Positions 1 through 6,821 of a stretch of DNA of 8,397 bases are shown here, one piece after another. Both the position numbers and the translations under genes were made by a program. Source of the stretch: HGM11367 sp964600435 (lineage in GTDB: Bacteria > Bacillota > Clostridia > Christensenellales > UBA1242). Where the stretch lies: assembly GCA_964600435.1 (NCBI GenBank), contig CAZRJB010000022.1, forward strand, positions 1-8,397, written 5' to 3'. A model generated the notes under the pieces. The model made no database searches and was not told the DNA's origin. It worked only from the letters and a program-made list of their open reading frames with translations. How positions within the stretch are numbered: the first letter of the stretch is position 1; each line of letters begins with the position of its first letter.

Positions 1-345
1 AGAGCAACCCGCGTATGTTTTTATTATAAATAGTTAACAAAAGTTTTTTGTTAAACGTGCTTAACATTAAAATTGTTTTAATTAAAAAATTTGTAATTAT
101 AGGAGCAAGACAAGTTTAATATTATAAAAAAATTAAAAGACAATTTTTTAAACTGCAAACATTATTTAAACAAAAATAAAAAACAATTAAAAAAACAAAC
201 AAAATTGGTTAAAAAATTGAAAAGTGCTTAAAGTTTTAAAAATTGTTGTTTGAGTGGAACAAACTTAATTTTTGAAATAAAATTTGTGAAAAAAACAAAA
301 AAAACTGGCTCACATGCAACCCGTGTAACAATTTGTTGAGCATAA
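1..345. other. A-rich non-coding stretch downstream of virB4
   Basis: No convincing gene is visible. The plus strand is very rich in A runs, especially at 120-300, and every frame closes quickly. Three weak stem-loops can be drawn: 34-54 (arms TTAACAAAA and TTTTGTTAA), 248-264 (GTTTG and CAAAC around AGTGGAA) and 332-349 (TTTGTT and AACAAA around GAGCAT). Two TATAAT boxes on the minus strand, at 96-101 and 121-126, lack a well-placed -35 and could be chance in such AT-rich DNA. They might serve a minus-strand gene beyond the left edge. A 12-base near-repeat, GCAACCCG[C/T]GTA, occurs at 4-15 and 316-327. Confidence 0.5.
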
Positions 346-385
346 CAAAAAAATGGCATTCGCAAAAAGCGAGTGCCATTTTTTA
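346..385 (-). terminator. Rho-independent terminator of the virB4 transcript
   Basis: The arms AATGGCATTCGC (352-363) and GCGAGTGCCATT (369-380) form a 12-bp stem around a five-base loop, with A and T runs outside. The structure starts 10 bases beyond the virB4 stop codon. In the minus-strand RNA it is followed by about seven U residues. One stem position is U-G on the plus strand but C-A on the minus strand, so the hairpin is slightly better as plus-strand RNA, and it may work in both directions. Confidence 0.85.
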
Positions 386-394
386 AACTATATT

Positions 395-3130
395 TTAACT
401 AAATATTTTTTGTACATAATCACTGGCAACAATTTGAACAACTGTTCTGTTCATTGGGCTTGTTATAACAAATGCCTGACCAACACCTGCTGTAACAATG
501 CTATTTTGCTCTTCTTTGTTTATTTCGCCTGATTTACGATACAAATCTACCAAGTCATTTAAATCGGATGGTGCGAGAGAGAATATTAATGAGTATTGGC
601 TGGCGTTAATAACCGCTGTTGATTGACGTTCAATTTCTGGCGAGCCAACAAAGTCTTTAATGTTCTGCGTGATAACAATTTGCATTCCATCATATTTACG
701 AATTCTTTTTGCCATTTGTGCCATAAAGTCCAAAGCAATTGGATATTCAGGGTTAATAAACATATGCGCTTCGTCAACCGCTACAATAATTTTACGCTTA
801 GTTTTATATTTTGCATTAAAATCTTTGTTTTTAATGATTTCGTTCATTAAATATTTAAAAATTATAAGCATTTGTGCATTTGCAATAATTTGGTTATTGT
901 TTGCGAGCAAGCTTTGAAAGTTGAAAGATATAAAGTTTTCTTTTGTTTCAAGAGAAGTTGGACCATTCCACAACTTGCTGTTACGTCCACCAGTTGCAAA
1001 TTTTTTAACATAAGTTTCAATAACCATTAGGTTGGTTTTTATATACTCATTTTTTTCAGTTTTTATTCTTTTTAAAATCAAATTATATAAATCATCAAAA
1101 ATTGGAAATTCTTCAGGTTTCATGTTTGTAAAATCAGAATGGTCATTTATTCCTTTTTCTTTGTAAACATCTACAACGCAAGAGTTAAGAGTTTCAAAAG
1201 CGTCACTTGAAATTCCGCCAAGAATTACTCTAAAAAATTGTTCCAAAAACTGCAAATGCTGTGCAAAAGTGTCTGACGTGTCAATAACAAACTCTTCTTC
1301 TTCAACGTATTCTCGACCTTCTTGCTCTGCAATGTATTTTTGCATTTCGATTTCTTCTAGCTGTTCTGCAGTTTTGTTAAGTTTTTTTAATTGGTCAACA
1401 AGAGAATCGTCTTTTAAACTTGTAAAAACGTGAAAAGGATTTATTATACCCATTGCAGAAGAACCAACATCAATAACCTTTCCGCCTAAATTTAATGCCA
1501 AATTTGTGTACTCATTTTCGGGGTCAAGAATGAAGATTCTTGAGTTGTCAGCTGCAAAATTTGTAAGCAAAGTTTTTGTTGCGTAAGATTTTCCCGAACC
1601 GGATTTTCCAATAACCATCATGTTGCTGTTAACACGTTCACGGTCACGTTTGAAAAAGTTTAAGAACACCGGAAACTCGTTGTCACCAATGTAAAAACCA
1701 TCTTTGTCTTGCAAAGCAGAAGAAATAAATGGGAACATTGCTGCAAGAGAATCGGTTGGAATTCCTCTTTTTGCTTCTTTGCATGCATTACGCATTGAAA
1801 TGTTGCTGCTAACAAAGGCATCAACCTGACGCCCAAACATTTCACTAAACTTAAAGCCTTCTTGTTTTAAAATTGCTCTAACATCTTTTCTGGCAGGCTC
1901 TTCACAAGTGATATACACGCTTGTTTCAAAAAGTTGTTGGTTGTTATTTTTTAACTGAACAAGCAATTGTTGCAAAGTTTGCAAGTGTGTTTCATTTTCA
2001 ATTTGCCTACTAGACGAGCCACCATGCATAAGTTTGCTCTCCATTTCCATTATTGCTTTATCAATCTTTTTTTCTGACTCATATTTTGGAATTGGTTTAA
2101 ACTTTGTTATAACTTTTGTTCGGTCCAACAAATAAAATGGTGCAGCCCACGCATTGCTAACTTGAATAGGAAAGTCTGTTATTGCAAAGTGTCTATATGG
2201 CTTGCCATCAATTAATGTTCGAGATGCTTGAAATTTTATTTCATTTGGAGTTACCCAATCGTAATAACTGTTCATTGAAATTGTTTCTAGTTCTCTTTCG
2301 TCAAATTCCTTGCCAAAGTTTGCACGCAAGAAAATTAACAAATCGTGCCCAACAACAAGTTTGCTGTTTATGGTTGTTACAGCATTTTTTAATGTGTTCA
2401 TTATGCCGTTAATGGTTGTTTCTAGTGCTTCTCTATCTTTGTCGTAAACAATAATATAAAAATAATCTTTATAAATTTTTTCTTGACGGTTCATTCTTTC
2501 CATAAGGGCAACACGTTCTTCAAAAACACCGCCCCTAACATCAACCTCTTCTTGCGACATTGTACCTTGAGATTGCAAATCCATTAAATAGTTATATTTT
2601 TTGTCTTCATTATAAATGTAGTTGTCAAGAACCATTGCTTTGTTAATTTTCATTATGCTGGCAGTTTGATCATTAGAAATTCTTGTTAATGCTTTAGAAA
2701 AAGAGTTTATAACCAACTCTTGTTTTTCTGAATTAAGCAACCCAAAAACAATTGGATTTACTTCAATAACTTGAGCATAGTAATCACCAAAATCTATAAA
2801 TCTATTTTGATAAAGCCCTTCAAAAGGAATAATTTTTTTGATTGGCATTGCATTGTGTTTTGCAACCTTTGTGTAATGTTTTGCTTGTGCAAAAAACCTA
2901 AACAAATAAACCAATGTTTGATATAGCCTTGTTTCGTCTCCAGTTTTACACATGTAAAAAACAAACATAAAACCCAACCAAATGAACCCAATGTAATAAT
3001 GAAATGGAAAGTTTGCGGTAAACAAGCCCAATGCACCAACTGCAACAATGGCAATAAAAATTAAATCGCTTGCAGTTATGCCCTTGATTATTTCTGACCT
3101 AACTTTTGTTGTTCTTGGAATTATATGCAT
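395..3130 (-). CDS. VirB4/TraE-type conjugation ATPase with fused PrgI-like membrane domain
   Basis: This 911-residue protein resembles VirB4-family ATPases, which power substrate transfer and pilus assembly in type IV secretion and conjugation systems at the inner face of the membrane. Residues 1-100 contain an IPR...-type N-terminus and two hydrophobic segments (about 21-39 and 43-60), which look like a PrgI/VirB3-like domain fused to the ATPase. The VirB4 body follows. The ATPase core has a Walker A motif GKSGSGKS (508-515), the following FILDPENEY segment, a Walker B motif IIVAVDEAH (781-789, D786 and E787) and an ITQN motif near 820-823. The start is supported by AGGAGGG at 3134-3140, a few bases before the ATG. 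The reading frame is intact. No relaxase, VirD4 coupling protein, VirB6 or cell-wall hydrolase gene is in the window, and the upstream neighbours are housekeeping genes, so its transfer system is elsewhere, reduced or absent. The 115-base gap upstream has no clear terminator, so part of its expression could come from the rluA-like operon. The family call is firm; the cellular role is not. Confidence 0.9.
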   Translation of the reverse strand: MHIIPRTTKVRSEIIKGITASDLIFIAIVAVGALGLFTANFPFHYYIGFIWLGFMFVFYMCKTGDETRLYQTLVYLFRFFAQAKHYTKVAKHNAMPIKKIIPFEGLYQNRFIDFGDYYAQVIEVNPIVFGLLNSEKQELVINSFSKALTRISNDQTASIMKINKAMVLDNYIYNEDKKYNYLMDLQSQGTMSQEEVDVRGGVFEERVALMERMNRQEKIYKDYFYIIVYDKDREALETTINGIMNTLKNAVTTINSKLVVGHDLLIFLRANFGKEFDERELETISMNSYYDWVTPNEIKFQASRTLIDGKPYRHFAITDFPIQVSNAWAAPFYLLDRTKVITKFKPIPKYESEKKIDKAIMEMESKLMHGGSSSRQIENETHLQTLQQLLVQLKNNNQQLFETSVYITCEEPARKDVRAILKQEGFKFSEMFGRQVDAFVSSNISMRNACKEAKRGIPTDSLAAMFPFISSALQDKDGFYIGDNEFPVFLNFFKRDRERVNSNMMVIGKSGSGKSYATKTLLTNFAADNSRIFILDPENEYTNLALNLGGKVIDVGSSAMGIINPFHVFTSLKDDSLVDQLKKLNKTAEQLEEIEMQKYIAEQEGREYVEEEEFVIDTSDTFAQHLQFLEQFFRVILGGISSDAFETLNSCVVDVYKEKGINDHSDFTNMKPEEFPIFDDLYNLILKRIKTEKNEYIKTNLMVIETYVKKFATGGRNSKLWNGPTSLETKENFISFNFQSLLANNNQIIANAQMLIIFKYLMNEIIKNKDFNAKYKTKRKIIVAVDEAHMFINPEYPIALDFMAQMAKRIRKYDGMQIVITQNIKDFVGSPEIERQSTAVINASQYSLIFSLAPSDLNDLVDLYRKSGEINKEEQNSIVTAGVGQAFVITSPMNRTVVQIVASDYVQKIFS

Positions 3131-3245
3131 TATCCCTCCTGTTTTTTTTGCCTTGATTTATTTTGTTTATAAAAAAACAAATTAAACAAAAAAACTTCTC
3201 ATATAAACAATATTACAATAATCTTAAAAAAAAATCAAAATAATG

Positions 3246-3974
3246 TTAAATGTTTTTTATTAAACTTTTTAATTTTATTTTTAAGTTATTGTCAATTCTA
3301 AAACTATCACAACATTTTGAAATAGATTTTTTTAAAACAAACATATTATTATCATTTTTGTAAGTATTTTTGTAATTTATTAAAAAATTTTCAGTATTTT
3401 CTGGAAAATATATGCAAATTTCACAAATTAGCCAACAAATTGCCATGTTAACATAATATTCTTTTTCGTTTACACATTTTTCTATTAGTTCAAAAATGGC
3501 ACCAATGCATTGTTTGTTTTTTGCGTATTTTAACAACTGAACAAATGCAAACCTTCTTAAAAACAATTCTTTTTTTGTTATAAGTTTTTTGCTAAATTTT
3601 AAAACACAATCAAAATTGGCGCGTTTATCTATTTTTATTGTGTCTGTACACACCCAAGAATCCACATTTTTTAAAAACTCTAAAACAAGTTTTTTCTGTT
3701 GTTCATAATTTTTGCAAAAGTTGATTAACAATGCAAAAATAATATCATCTTCGATATATTTTCTTGTTTGATTTTTTAAAAATTGTTCAACATTTCCATT
3801 GTTTATTTGTTTTGCAATTTCTCTTAAAACTGGCACTTTTATTGCCAAACATGGTTTTGCTGTGGCATATATTTTTTGTGTCCAAATTGTTTTGTTGGCA
3901 TTTTTAAGGGTTTGTAAAAAATTGTTGAATTCTTTTATGTTTTCTTTTGTCCATTGTTTTTTTAATAGTTCCAT
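3246..3974 (-). CDS. AlkD-like DNA alkylation repair protein (HEAT-repeat glycosylase family)
   Basis: This 242-residue protein matches the AlkD-like family (DNA alkylation repair enzyme, PF08713). Characterised members remove N3- and N7-alkylated bases from DNA using an all-helical HEAT-like fold. Visible family hallmarks are VPVLREIAK (47-55), VDSWVCTDT (104-112), an RRFAFVQLLKY segment near 140-150, EYYVNMAICWLICE in the following helix pair, and a KSISKCCDSFRID stretch near the C-terminus. W107 and D111 match the spacing of the aromatic and aspartate pair of the AlkD active cleft. The length fits the family. The ATG is two bases after the stop codon of the upstream pseudouridine synthase gene, with AAAGG inside that gene's end as a plausible ribosome binding site, so the two are almost certainly co-transcribed and probably translationally coupled. 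Lysine content is very high, as expected from the base composition. Some family members are uncharacterised, so the exact lesion repaired is unknown. Confidence 0.88.
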   Translation of the reverse strand: MELLKKQWTKENIKEFNNFLQTLKNANKTIWTQKIYATAKPCLAIKVPVLREIAKQINNGNVEQFLKNQTRKYIEDDIIFALLINFCKNYEQQKKLVLEFLKNVDSWVCTDTIKIDKRANFDCVLKFSKKLITKKELFLRRFAFVQLLKYAKNKQCIGAIFELIEKCVNEKEYYVNMAICWLICEICIYFPENTENFLINYKNTYKNDNNMFVLKKSISKCCDSFRIDNNLKIKLKSLIKNI

Positions 3975-3976
3975 GG

Positions 3977-4816
3977 TTAAAACCTTTCATCTAGTTGTAT
4001 ATTTAAGTTGTTTAAATATGTTAAAAAAGAATTGCTAGGAATGTTAAAAACAATTTTGAATGCCTTTAAGTGCTGTGTTTTTGCCTTAAATTTGCTATTG
4101 ATTTCATTTTTTCCATATTTTCCATCGCCAATAATAAAAATTTTGTTAAAAGCCAAGTGTGCTCTTATTTGATGAGTTTTTCCATCCTTAATTTTAACAC
4201 TTAACAAACTCACATTGCCATTTGTTTTTATTGTTGTGTATTCTGTAAAAATTTCCACACTGTTTGGAACTTTGTTGTTGTAAATTTTTACTTGACTTTC
4301 TTCTTTGTTCTTTTGCAAAAAACCATGCAAAATTTTGTGTTTTTCTGGTTTTCCAACAACTTCTGCAAAGTAATGTTTTTCCACATTCCCTTGTTTAAAT
4401 TGAGAAATTAATTCTTTTTGTGCGCTTGTTGTTTTTGCAAAAACAACCAACCCCATTGTGTTTCTATCTAGCCTATGAACAGAAAAAACATTTTTGTTTT
4501 GTTTTATAAGTTCTGTTTGAACGTTAAATTCTCCATCACAAGTTTCAATTCCTTTGTTTTTGTTTACAAAAAGAACATTATCGTCTTCATAAACAATTGA
4601 AAAGAGTTGTTTTTTGTCTGAGTTGTCAGAAACATAAACACAAACATTGTCGCCAATGTTTATAACAACATTATCTTTAACTCTTTGCCCATTAACAATA
4701 ACATCTTTTTTTCTTAATGCTCCAACAAAGGCAGAATATGTTGTTTGTGGGCACTGTTTTTCCAATATTTTTAAAACTCTATCTGTTTTGTTTGCTACAA
4801 TTTCAATTTTCTTCAT
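3977..4816 (-). CDS. RluA-family pseudouridine synthase with N-terminal S4 domain
   Basis: This 279-residue protein should isomerise uridine to pseudouridine in structured RNA, as RluA/RluC/RluD enzymes do in rRNA. Residues 1-60 look like an S4 RNA-binding domain, with LRKKDVIVNGQRV at 34-46. The catalytic domain begins around 72. The catalytic motif is HRLDRNTMG (114-122) with D117 as the presumed nucleophile; the usual form is HRLDR.TSG, so the M for S change is a small deviation. The uracil-pocket segment is DGKTHQIRAHL (211-221). The specific target uridine cannot be assigned. The start is chosen because the S4 domain begins at once after this ATG. No Shine-Dalgarno sequence precedes it: an extended -10 box lies six bases upstream, so the message may be leaderless. 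It is the first gene of a minus-strand operon with the AlkD-like gene, and it is divergent from the small membrane protein gene. Confidence 0.92.
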   Translation of the reverse strand: MKKIEIVANKTDRVLKILEKQCPQTTYSAFVGALRKKDVIVNGQRVKDNVVINIGDNVCVYVSDNSDKKQLFSIVYEDDNVLFVNKNKGIETCDGEFNVQTELIKQNKNVFSVHRLDRNTMGLVVFAKTTSAQKELISQFKQGNVEKHYFAEVVGKPEKHKILHGFLQKNKEESQVKIYNNKVPNSVEIFTEYTTIKTNGNVSLLSVKIKDGKTHQIRAHLAFNKIFIIGDGKYGKNEINSKFKAKTQHLKAFKIVFNIPSNSFLTYLNNLNIQLDERF

Positions 4817-4822
4817 GGAGTA

Positions 4823-4831
4823 ATTATAACA
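4823..4831 (-). promoter_or_regulatory. Extended -10 promoter of the rluA-like operon, leaderless type
   Basis: On the minus strand this reads TGTTATAAT, a perfect TATAAT with the TG of an extended -10 element. The matching -35 position (ATGCAA at about 4846-4851) is poor, as is common with extended -10 promoters. The box ends six bases before the ATG at 4816, which places the expected transcription start at or next to the start codon. Confidence 0.6.
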
Positions 4832-4883
4832 TTATTTTACAAATATTGCATTAATTTTGTAGATTTTTTTCGATGATATGTAG

Positions 4884-4903
4884 TATAATACTTACGTAGG
4901 AGG
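4884..4903 (+). promoter_or_regulatory. -10 box and Shine-Dalgarno of the small membrane protein gene
   Basis: TATAAT at 4884-4889 is a consensus -10 box, though no good -35 is seen at the right distance. A transcript starting about seven bases later would have a leader of roughly a dozen bases. That leader contains AGGAGG (4898-4903), four bases before the ATG at 4908. This strong site fixes the start codon. Confidence 0.7.
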
Positions 4904-4907
4904 ATTT

Positions 4908-5132
4908 ATGGCAAAAAGTAAAAGTGATTATTTTGGTCTTGGATATGTAATAAGCGTTATTCTAGCTATTATTCCAGTTACTTCTTGGCTTTGCGGGGCA
5001 ATAACTCGTTTTCAAGAAGGCAAATTAGTTGCAGGAATCATTAGATTGGTTTTTGGTTTTACAATTGTTTGGTTGTTAGACCTTATTTTTATGATTGTAA
5101 ACAAAAAAATTTGCAGATTGCTTAACATATAA
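4908..5132 (+). CDS. Small two-helix membrane protein, TM2-like
   Basis: This 74-residue protein has two hydrophobic stretches, about 11-32 and 40-64, joined by a short polar turn (TRFQEGK, 33-39). That gives a helical hairpin with a lysine-rich N-terminus and a C-terminal KK..R tail. The turn and second helix, with RF..GK followed by a G..IVWLLDLI segment ending at D58, resemble the TM2 domain pattern, but the first helix is less typical. No enzymatic residues are evident and no function is assigned. It is the only plus-strand gene in the window, with its own promoter, strong ribosome binding site and terminator, so it is a monocistronic gene. Divergence from the rluA-like operon leaves 91 bases for two promoters. 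The coding call is strong; the family call is moderate. Confidence 0.8.
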   Translation: MAKSKSDYFGLGYVISVILAIIPVTSWLCGAITRFQEGKLVAGIIRLVFGFTIVWLLDLIFMIVNKKICRLLNI

Positions 5133-5137
5133 AGCCT

Positions 5138-5167
5138 AAAAAAGTTGTGAACATTCACAACTTTTTT
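5138..5167 (+). terminator. Terminator of the small membrane protein gene
   Basis: The arms AAAAAAGTTGTGAA (5138-5151) and TTCACAACTTTTTT (5154-5167) are perfect inverted repeats with a tiny loop, six bases after the stop codon, ending in a T run. The A run on the left means it could also act on minus-strand RNA. Confidence 0.88.
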
Positions 5168-5219
5168 ATTAACCAAACGCACTTGCTTTTCGTTTTTTTA
5201 ACTATTGGCATGTGTCAAC

Positions 5220-5255
5220 AAAAAAGTTAACACACACACTTGTGTTAACTTTTTT
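5220..5255 (-). terminator. Terminator of the rubrerythrin transcript
   Basis: A perfect 15-bp inverted repeat, AAAAAAGTTAACACA (5220-5234) and TGTGTTAACTTTTTT (5241-5255), surrounds a six-base loop. In the minus-strand RNA it follows the rubrerythrin stop codon by five bases and ends in U residues. It faces the terminator at 5138-5167, so convergent transcripts from both sides are insulated. Confidence 0.9.
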
Positions 5256-5260
5256 GGTTT

Positions 5261-5794
5261 TTAATAGTTTTCTTTTAAAACTTCAAAGTATGCTTGTGGA
5301 TGAGCACAAACAGGGCAAGTTTGTGGAGCCTGTTTGCCTACATGAATATGCCCGCAATTGGTGCAAATCCAAACTTTTTCGTCTTCTTTAACAAAAACTT
5401 GACCTTCTTTTATGTTTTTTGCAAGTTTTAAATATCTTTCTTCGTGTCTTTTTTCAATTTCTGCAACACCTTCAAATTGTTTTGCAATTTCTTCAAAACC
5501 TTCTTCTCTAGCCTCTTTTGCCATTTGTTTATACATGTCTGTCCATTCTCCGTTTTCGCCGGCAGCAGCAGCCAAAAGATTTGAATATGTGTCGTTTATT
5601 CCGCCCAAATGTTTAAACCATAGTTTTGCATGTTCCATTTCATTTTTTGCAGTTTCTTCAAAAATTGATGCAATTTGATTATAACCTTCTTTTTTTGCTT
5701 TTGATGCAAAATAAGTATATTTATTTCTTGCTTGACTTTCGCCCGCAAATGCTTTTAACAAATTTGCTTCTGTTTTACTACCTTTAAGTTCCAT
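5261..5794 (-). CDS. rbr: Rubrerythrin
   Basis: This 177-residue rubrerythrin is a cytoplasmic non-haem diiron protein that reduces hydrogen peroxide in anaerobes, with electrons passing through a rubredoxin-like centre. The ferritin-like four-helix domain spans about 5-130. Likely diiron ligands are E19 (in AGESQARNKY), E52 and H55 (EMEH), E80 and E83 (GENGEW), and E114 and H117 (EKRH). The C-terminal rubredoxin-like domain has its iron cysteines at 144 and 147 (CTNCGH) and at 160 and 163 (CPVCAH). The length and domain order are those of classical rubrerythrin, without reversal or fusion. AAGGAG lies six to seven bases before the ATG. A promoter just upstream gives it independent expression, but no terminator separates it from the kinase genes, so read-through from them is possible. 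It points to an anaerobic host. Confidence 0.97.
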   Translation of the reverse strand: MELKGSKTEANLLKAFAGESQARNKYTYFASKAKKEGYNQIASIFEETAKNEMEHAKLWFKHLGGINDTYSNLLAAAAGENGEWTDMYKQMAKEAREEGFEEIAKQFEGVAEIEKRHEERYLKLAKNIKEGQVFVKEDEKVWICTNCGHIHVGKQAPQTCPVCAHPQAYFEVLKENY

Positions 5795-5822
5795 AATTTT
5801 CTCCTTTTAACTTAACAAACAA

Positions 5823-5852
5823 ATTTTAACAAATATAAAAGGTTTATGTCAA
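5823..5852 (-). promoter_or_regulatory. Rubrerythrin promoter
   Basis: On the minus strand a perfect -35 TTGACA (5847-5852) is followed after 18 bases by TAAAAT (5823-5828), preceded by TG one base upstream (extended -10). The expected start leaves a leader of about 22 bases containing AAGGAG. The -35 begins only seven bases beyond the stop codon of the preceding kinase gene. Confidence 0.75.
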
Positions 5853-5859
5853 ATTTTAT

Positions 5860-6816
5860 TTACTTTATTGTTTCTTCAATGTTGGTTAATTGTTTGTATT
5901 TTGCCAAAAGTTGTTTTTTTGAATAGTTAAACAAACTAATTGTAAAATCTCTATAATCTGGATTTATGTCATAACCTTCTTTTTCTAATGTTTGATAAAT
6001 GTTTTTTATGTTGCCATTTTTAACAATGTCTAAAAAAATCTGATTAAATTTTTGATTTTTAGTTGCCATTTGTGCGATTTGATTAACCATTTCATCAAAT
6101 GCTTTTTTGCCTCTAAAACACTTTAATTTTTTATAAGAAACAAGTTTTCTTGCATCAAAATATAAATCTACAAACTCATCAATGGTTTTTTCTTTTTTTG
6201 ACTCTGTGTATCCCAAATTTATAAAAGCAAATTCATTGTCATATAGTGGAGACAGTTTCATTTCTTTGCCTGTTACAAGTGAAATGTTTTGCAAATGCCT
6301 GTCTGTTTGGTAAGTAAGCAAATCAAAAATCATCATTTTGTAAAGATTTTCTTGAATTTGATTTAAATCTAAATTATAAAACCCTTGTTTTGCTTTTAGA
6401 GCACTCATGATTTCCACAAAAGACTTAAAATCATCTGTTTCTAAAAATGTTTTAAGTGAAATTAGTTTTTGATTTGGTTTTAAAAAGTCATATGACAAAA
6501 TACCTTTTGTTTTTTGCGCATTATTAAAATATGCTGGTTCATATTTTGCACAAGGTATGTTTAATGATTCACATAATCTATAGCACAAAACTTCATTCAG
6601 CATTCGCATGTCTGAATAAGAAAACAAATCGCATGTTTTAAACAAAGCGTCACCATTTTTGGTTTCAAACCACAAATTGCTGTATGCAATTGAGCACACA
6701 CCCGATTCACCATGTCTGTTATGTGATTTTTTTAAAATTAGTCTAACACCTTTTGCCATTTTAATTCTTGTGTTAAATTCATCATATTTGATGATTATTT
6801 TTGCAAATCTTTTCAT
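5860..6816 (-). CDS. HipA/CtkA-like protein kinase, second of a tandem pair
   Basis: This 318-residue protein resembles the kinase core of HipA-like proteins, which phosphorylate serine or threonine on protein targets. Visible elements in order are a glycine-containing HGESG loop (35-39), ALFK with the presumed ATP-binding K60, MLNEVLCYRL with E75 as the likely salt-bridge partner, the catalytic-loop segment DLLTYQTDRHLQN (165-177, D172 and N177) and the metal-binding LYDNE (191-195, D193). The residues needed for activity are all present. It is shorter than classical HipA (about 440 residues) and lacks the HipA N-terminal subdomain; its size is closer to Helicobacter CtkA. It is a clear full-length paralogue of the gene just upstream, and only five bases separate them. 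AAAGG about nine bases before the ATG is a plausible ribosome binding site. No HipB-like DNA-binding partner is adjacent. Targets are unknown; it may be a toxin, a defence kinase or a regulator. Confidence 0.8.
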   Translation of the reverse strand: MKRFAKIIIKYDEFNTRIKMAKGVRLILKKSHNRHGESGVCSIAYSNLWFETKNGDALFKTCDLFSYSDMRMLNEVLCYRLCESLNIPCAKYEPAYFNNAQKTKGILSYDFLKPNQKLISLKTFLETDDFKSFVEIMSALKAKQGFYNLDLNQIQENLYKMMIFDLLTYQTDRHLQNISLVTGKEMKLSPLYDNEFAFINLGYTESKKEKTIDEFVDLYFDARKLVSYKKLKCFRGKKAFDEMVNQIAQMATKNQKFNQIFLDIVKNGNIKNIYQTLEKEGYDINPDYRDFTISLFNYSKKQLLAKYKQLTNIEETIK

Positions 6817-6821
6817 TAATT

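Noticed and set aside
1..20. Possible tRNA or rRNA fragment at the left edge, because of the local GC-rich bases
   Set aside because: Too short to fold or match, and no T-arm or anticodon-arm pattern could be found nearby.
236..343. A 35-codon open frame on the minus strand
   Set aside because: It has no ribosome binding site, lies beyond the virB4 terminator and encodes a phenylalanine- and leucine-rich peptide expected from reading A-rich DNA in reverse.
3141..3245. A dedicated promoter or an AlkD terminator in the gap before virB4
   Set aside because: Several AT-rich boxes fit weakly (for example TTGATT and TAATAT at a 17-base distance), and T runs occur without a stable stem, so neither can be supported.
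5412..5678. An 88-codon plus-strand open frame opposite rubrerythrin
   Set aside because: It is the antisense shadow of a clearly conserved gene and has no ribosome binding site.
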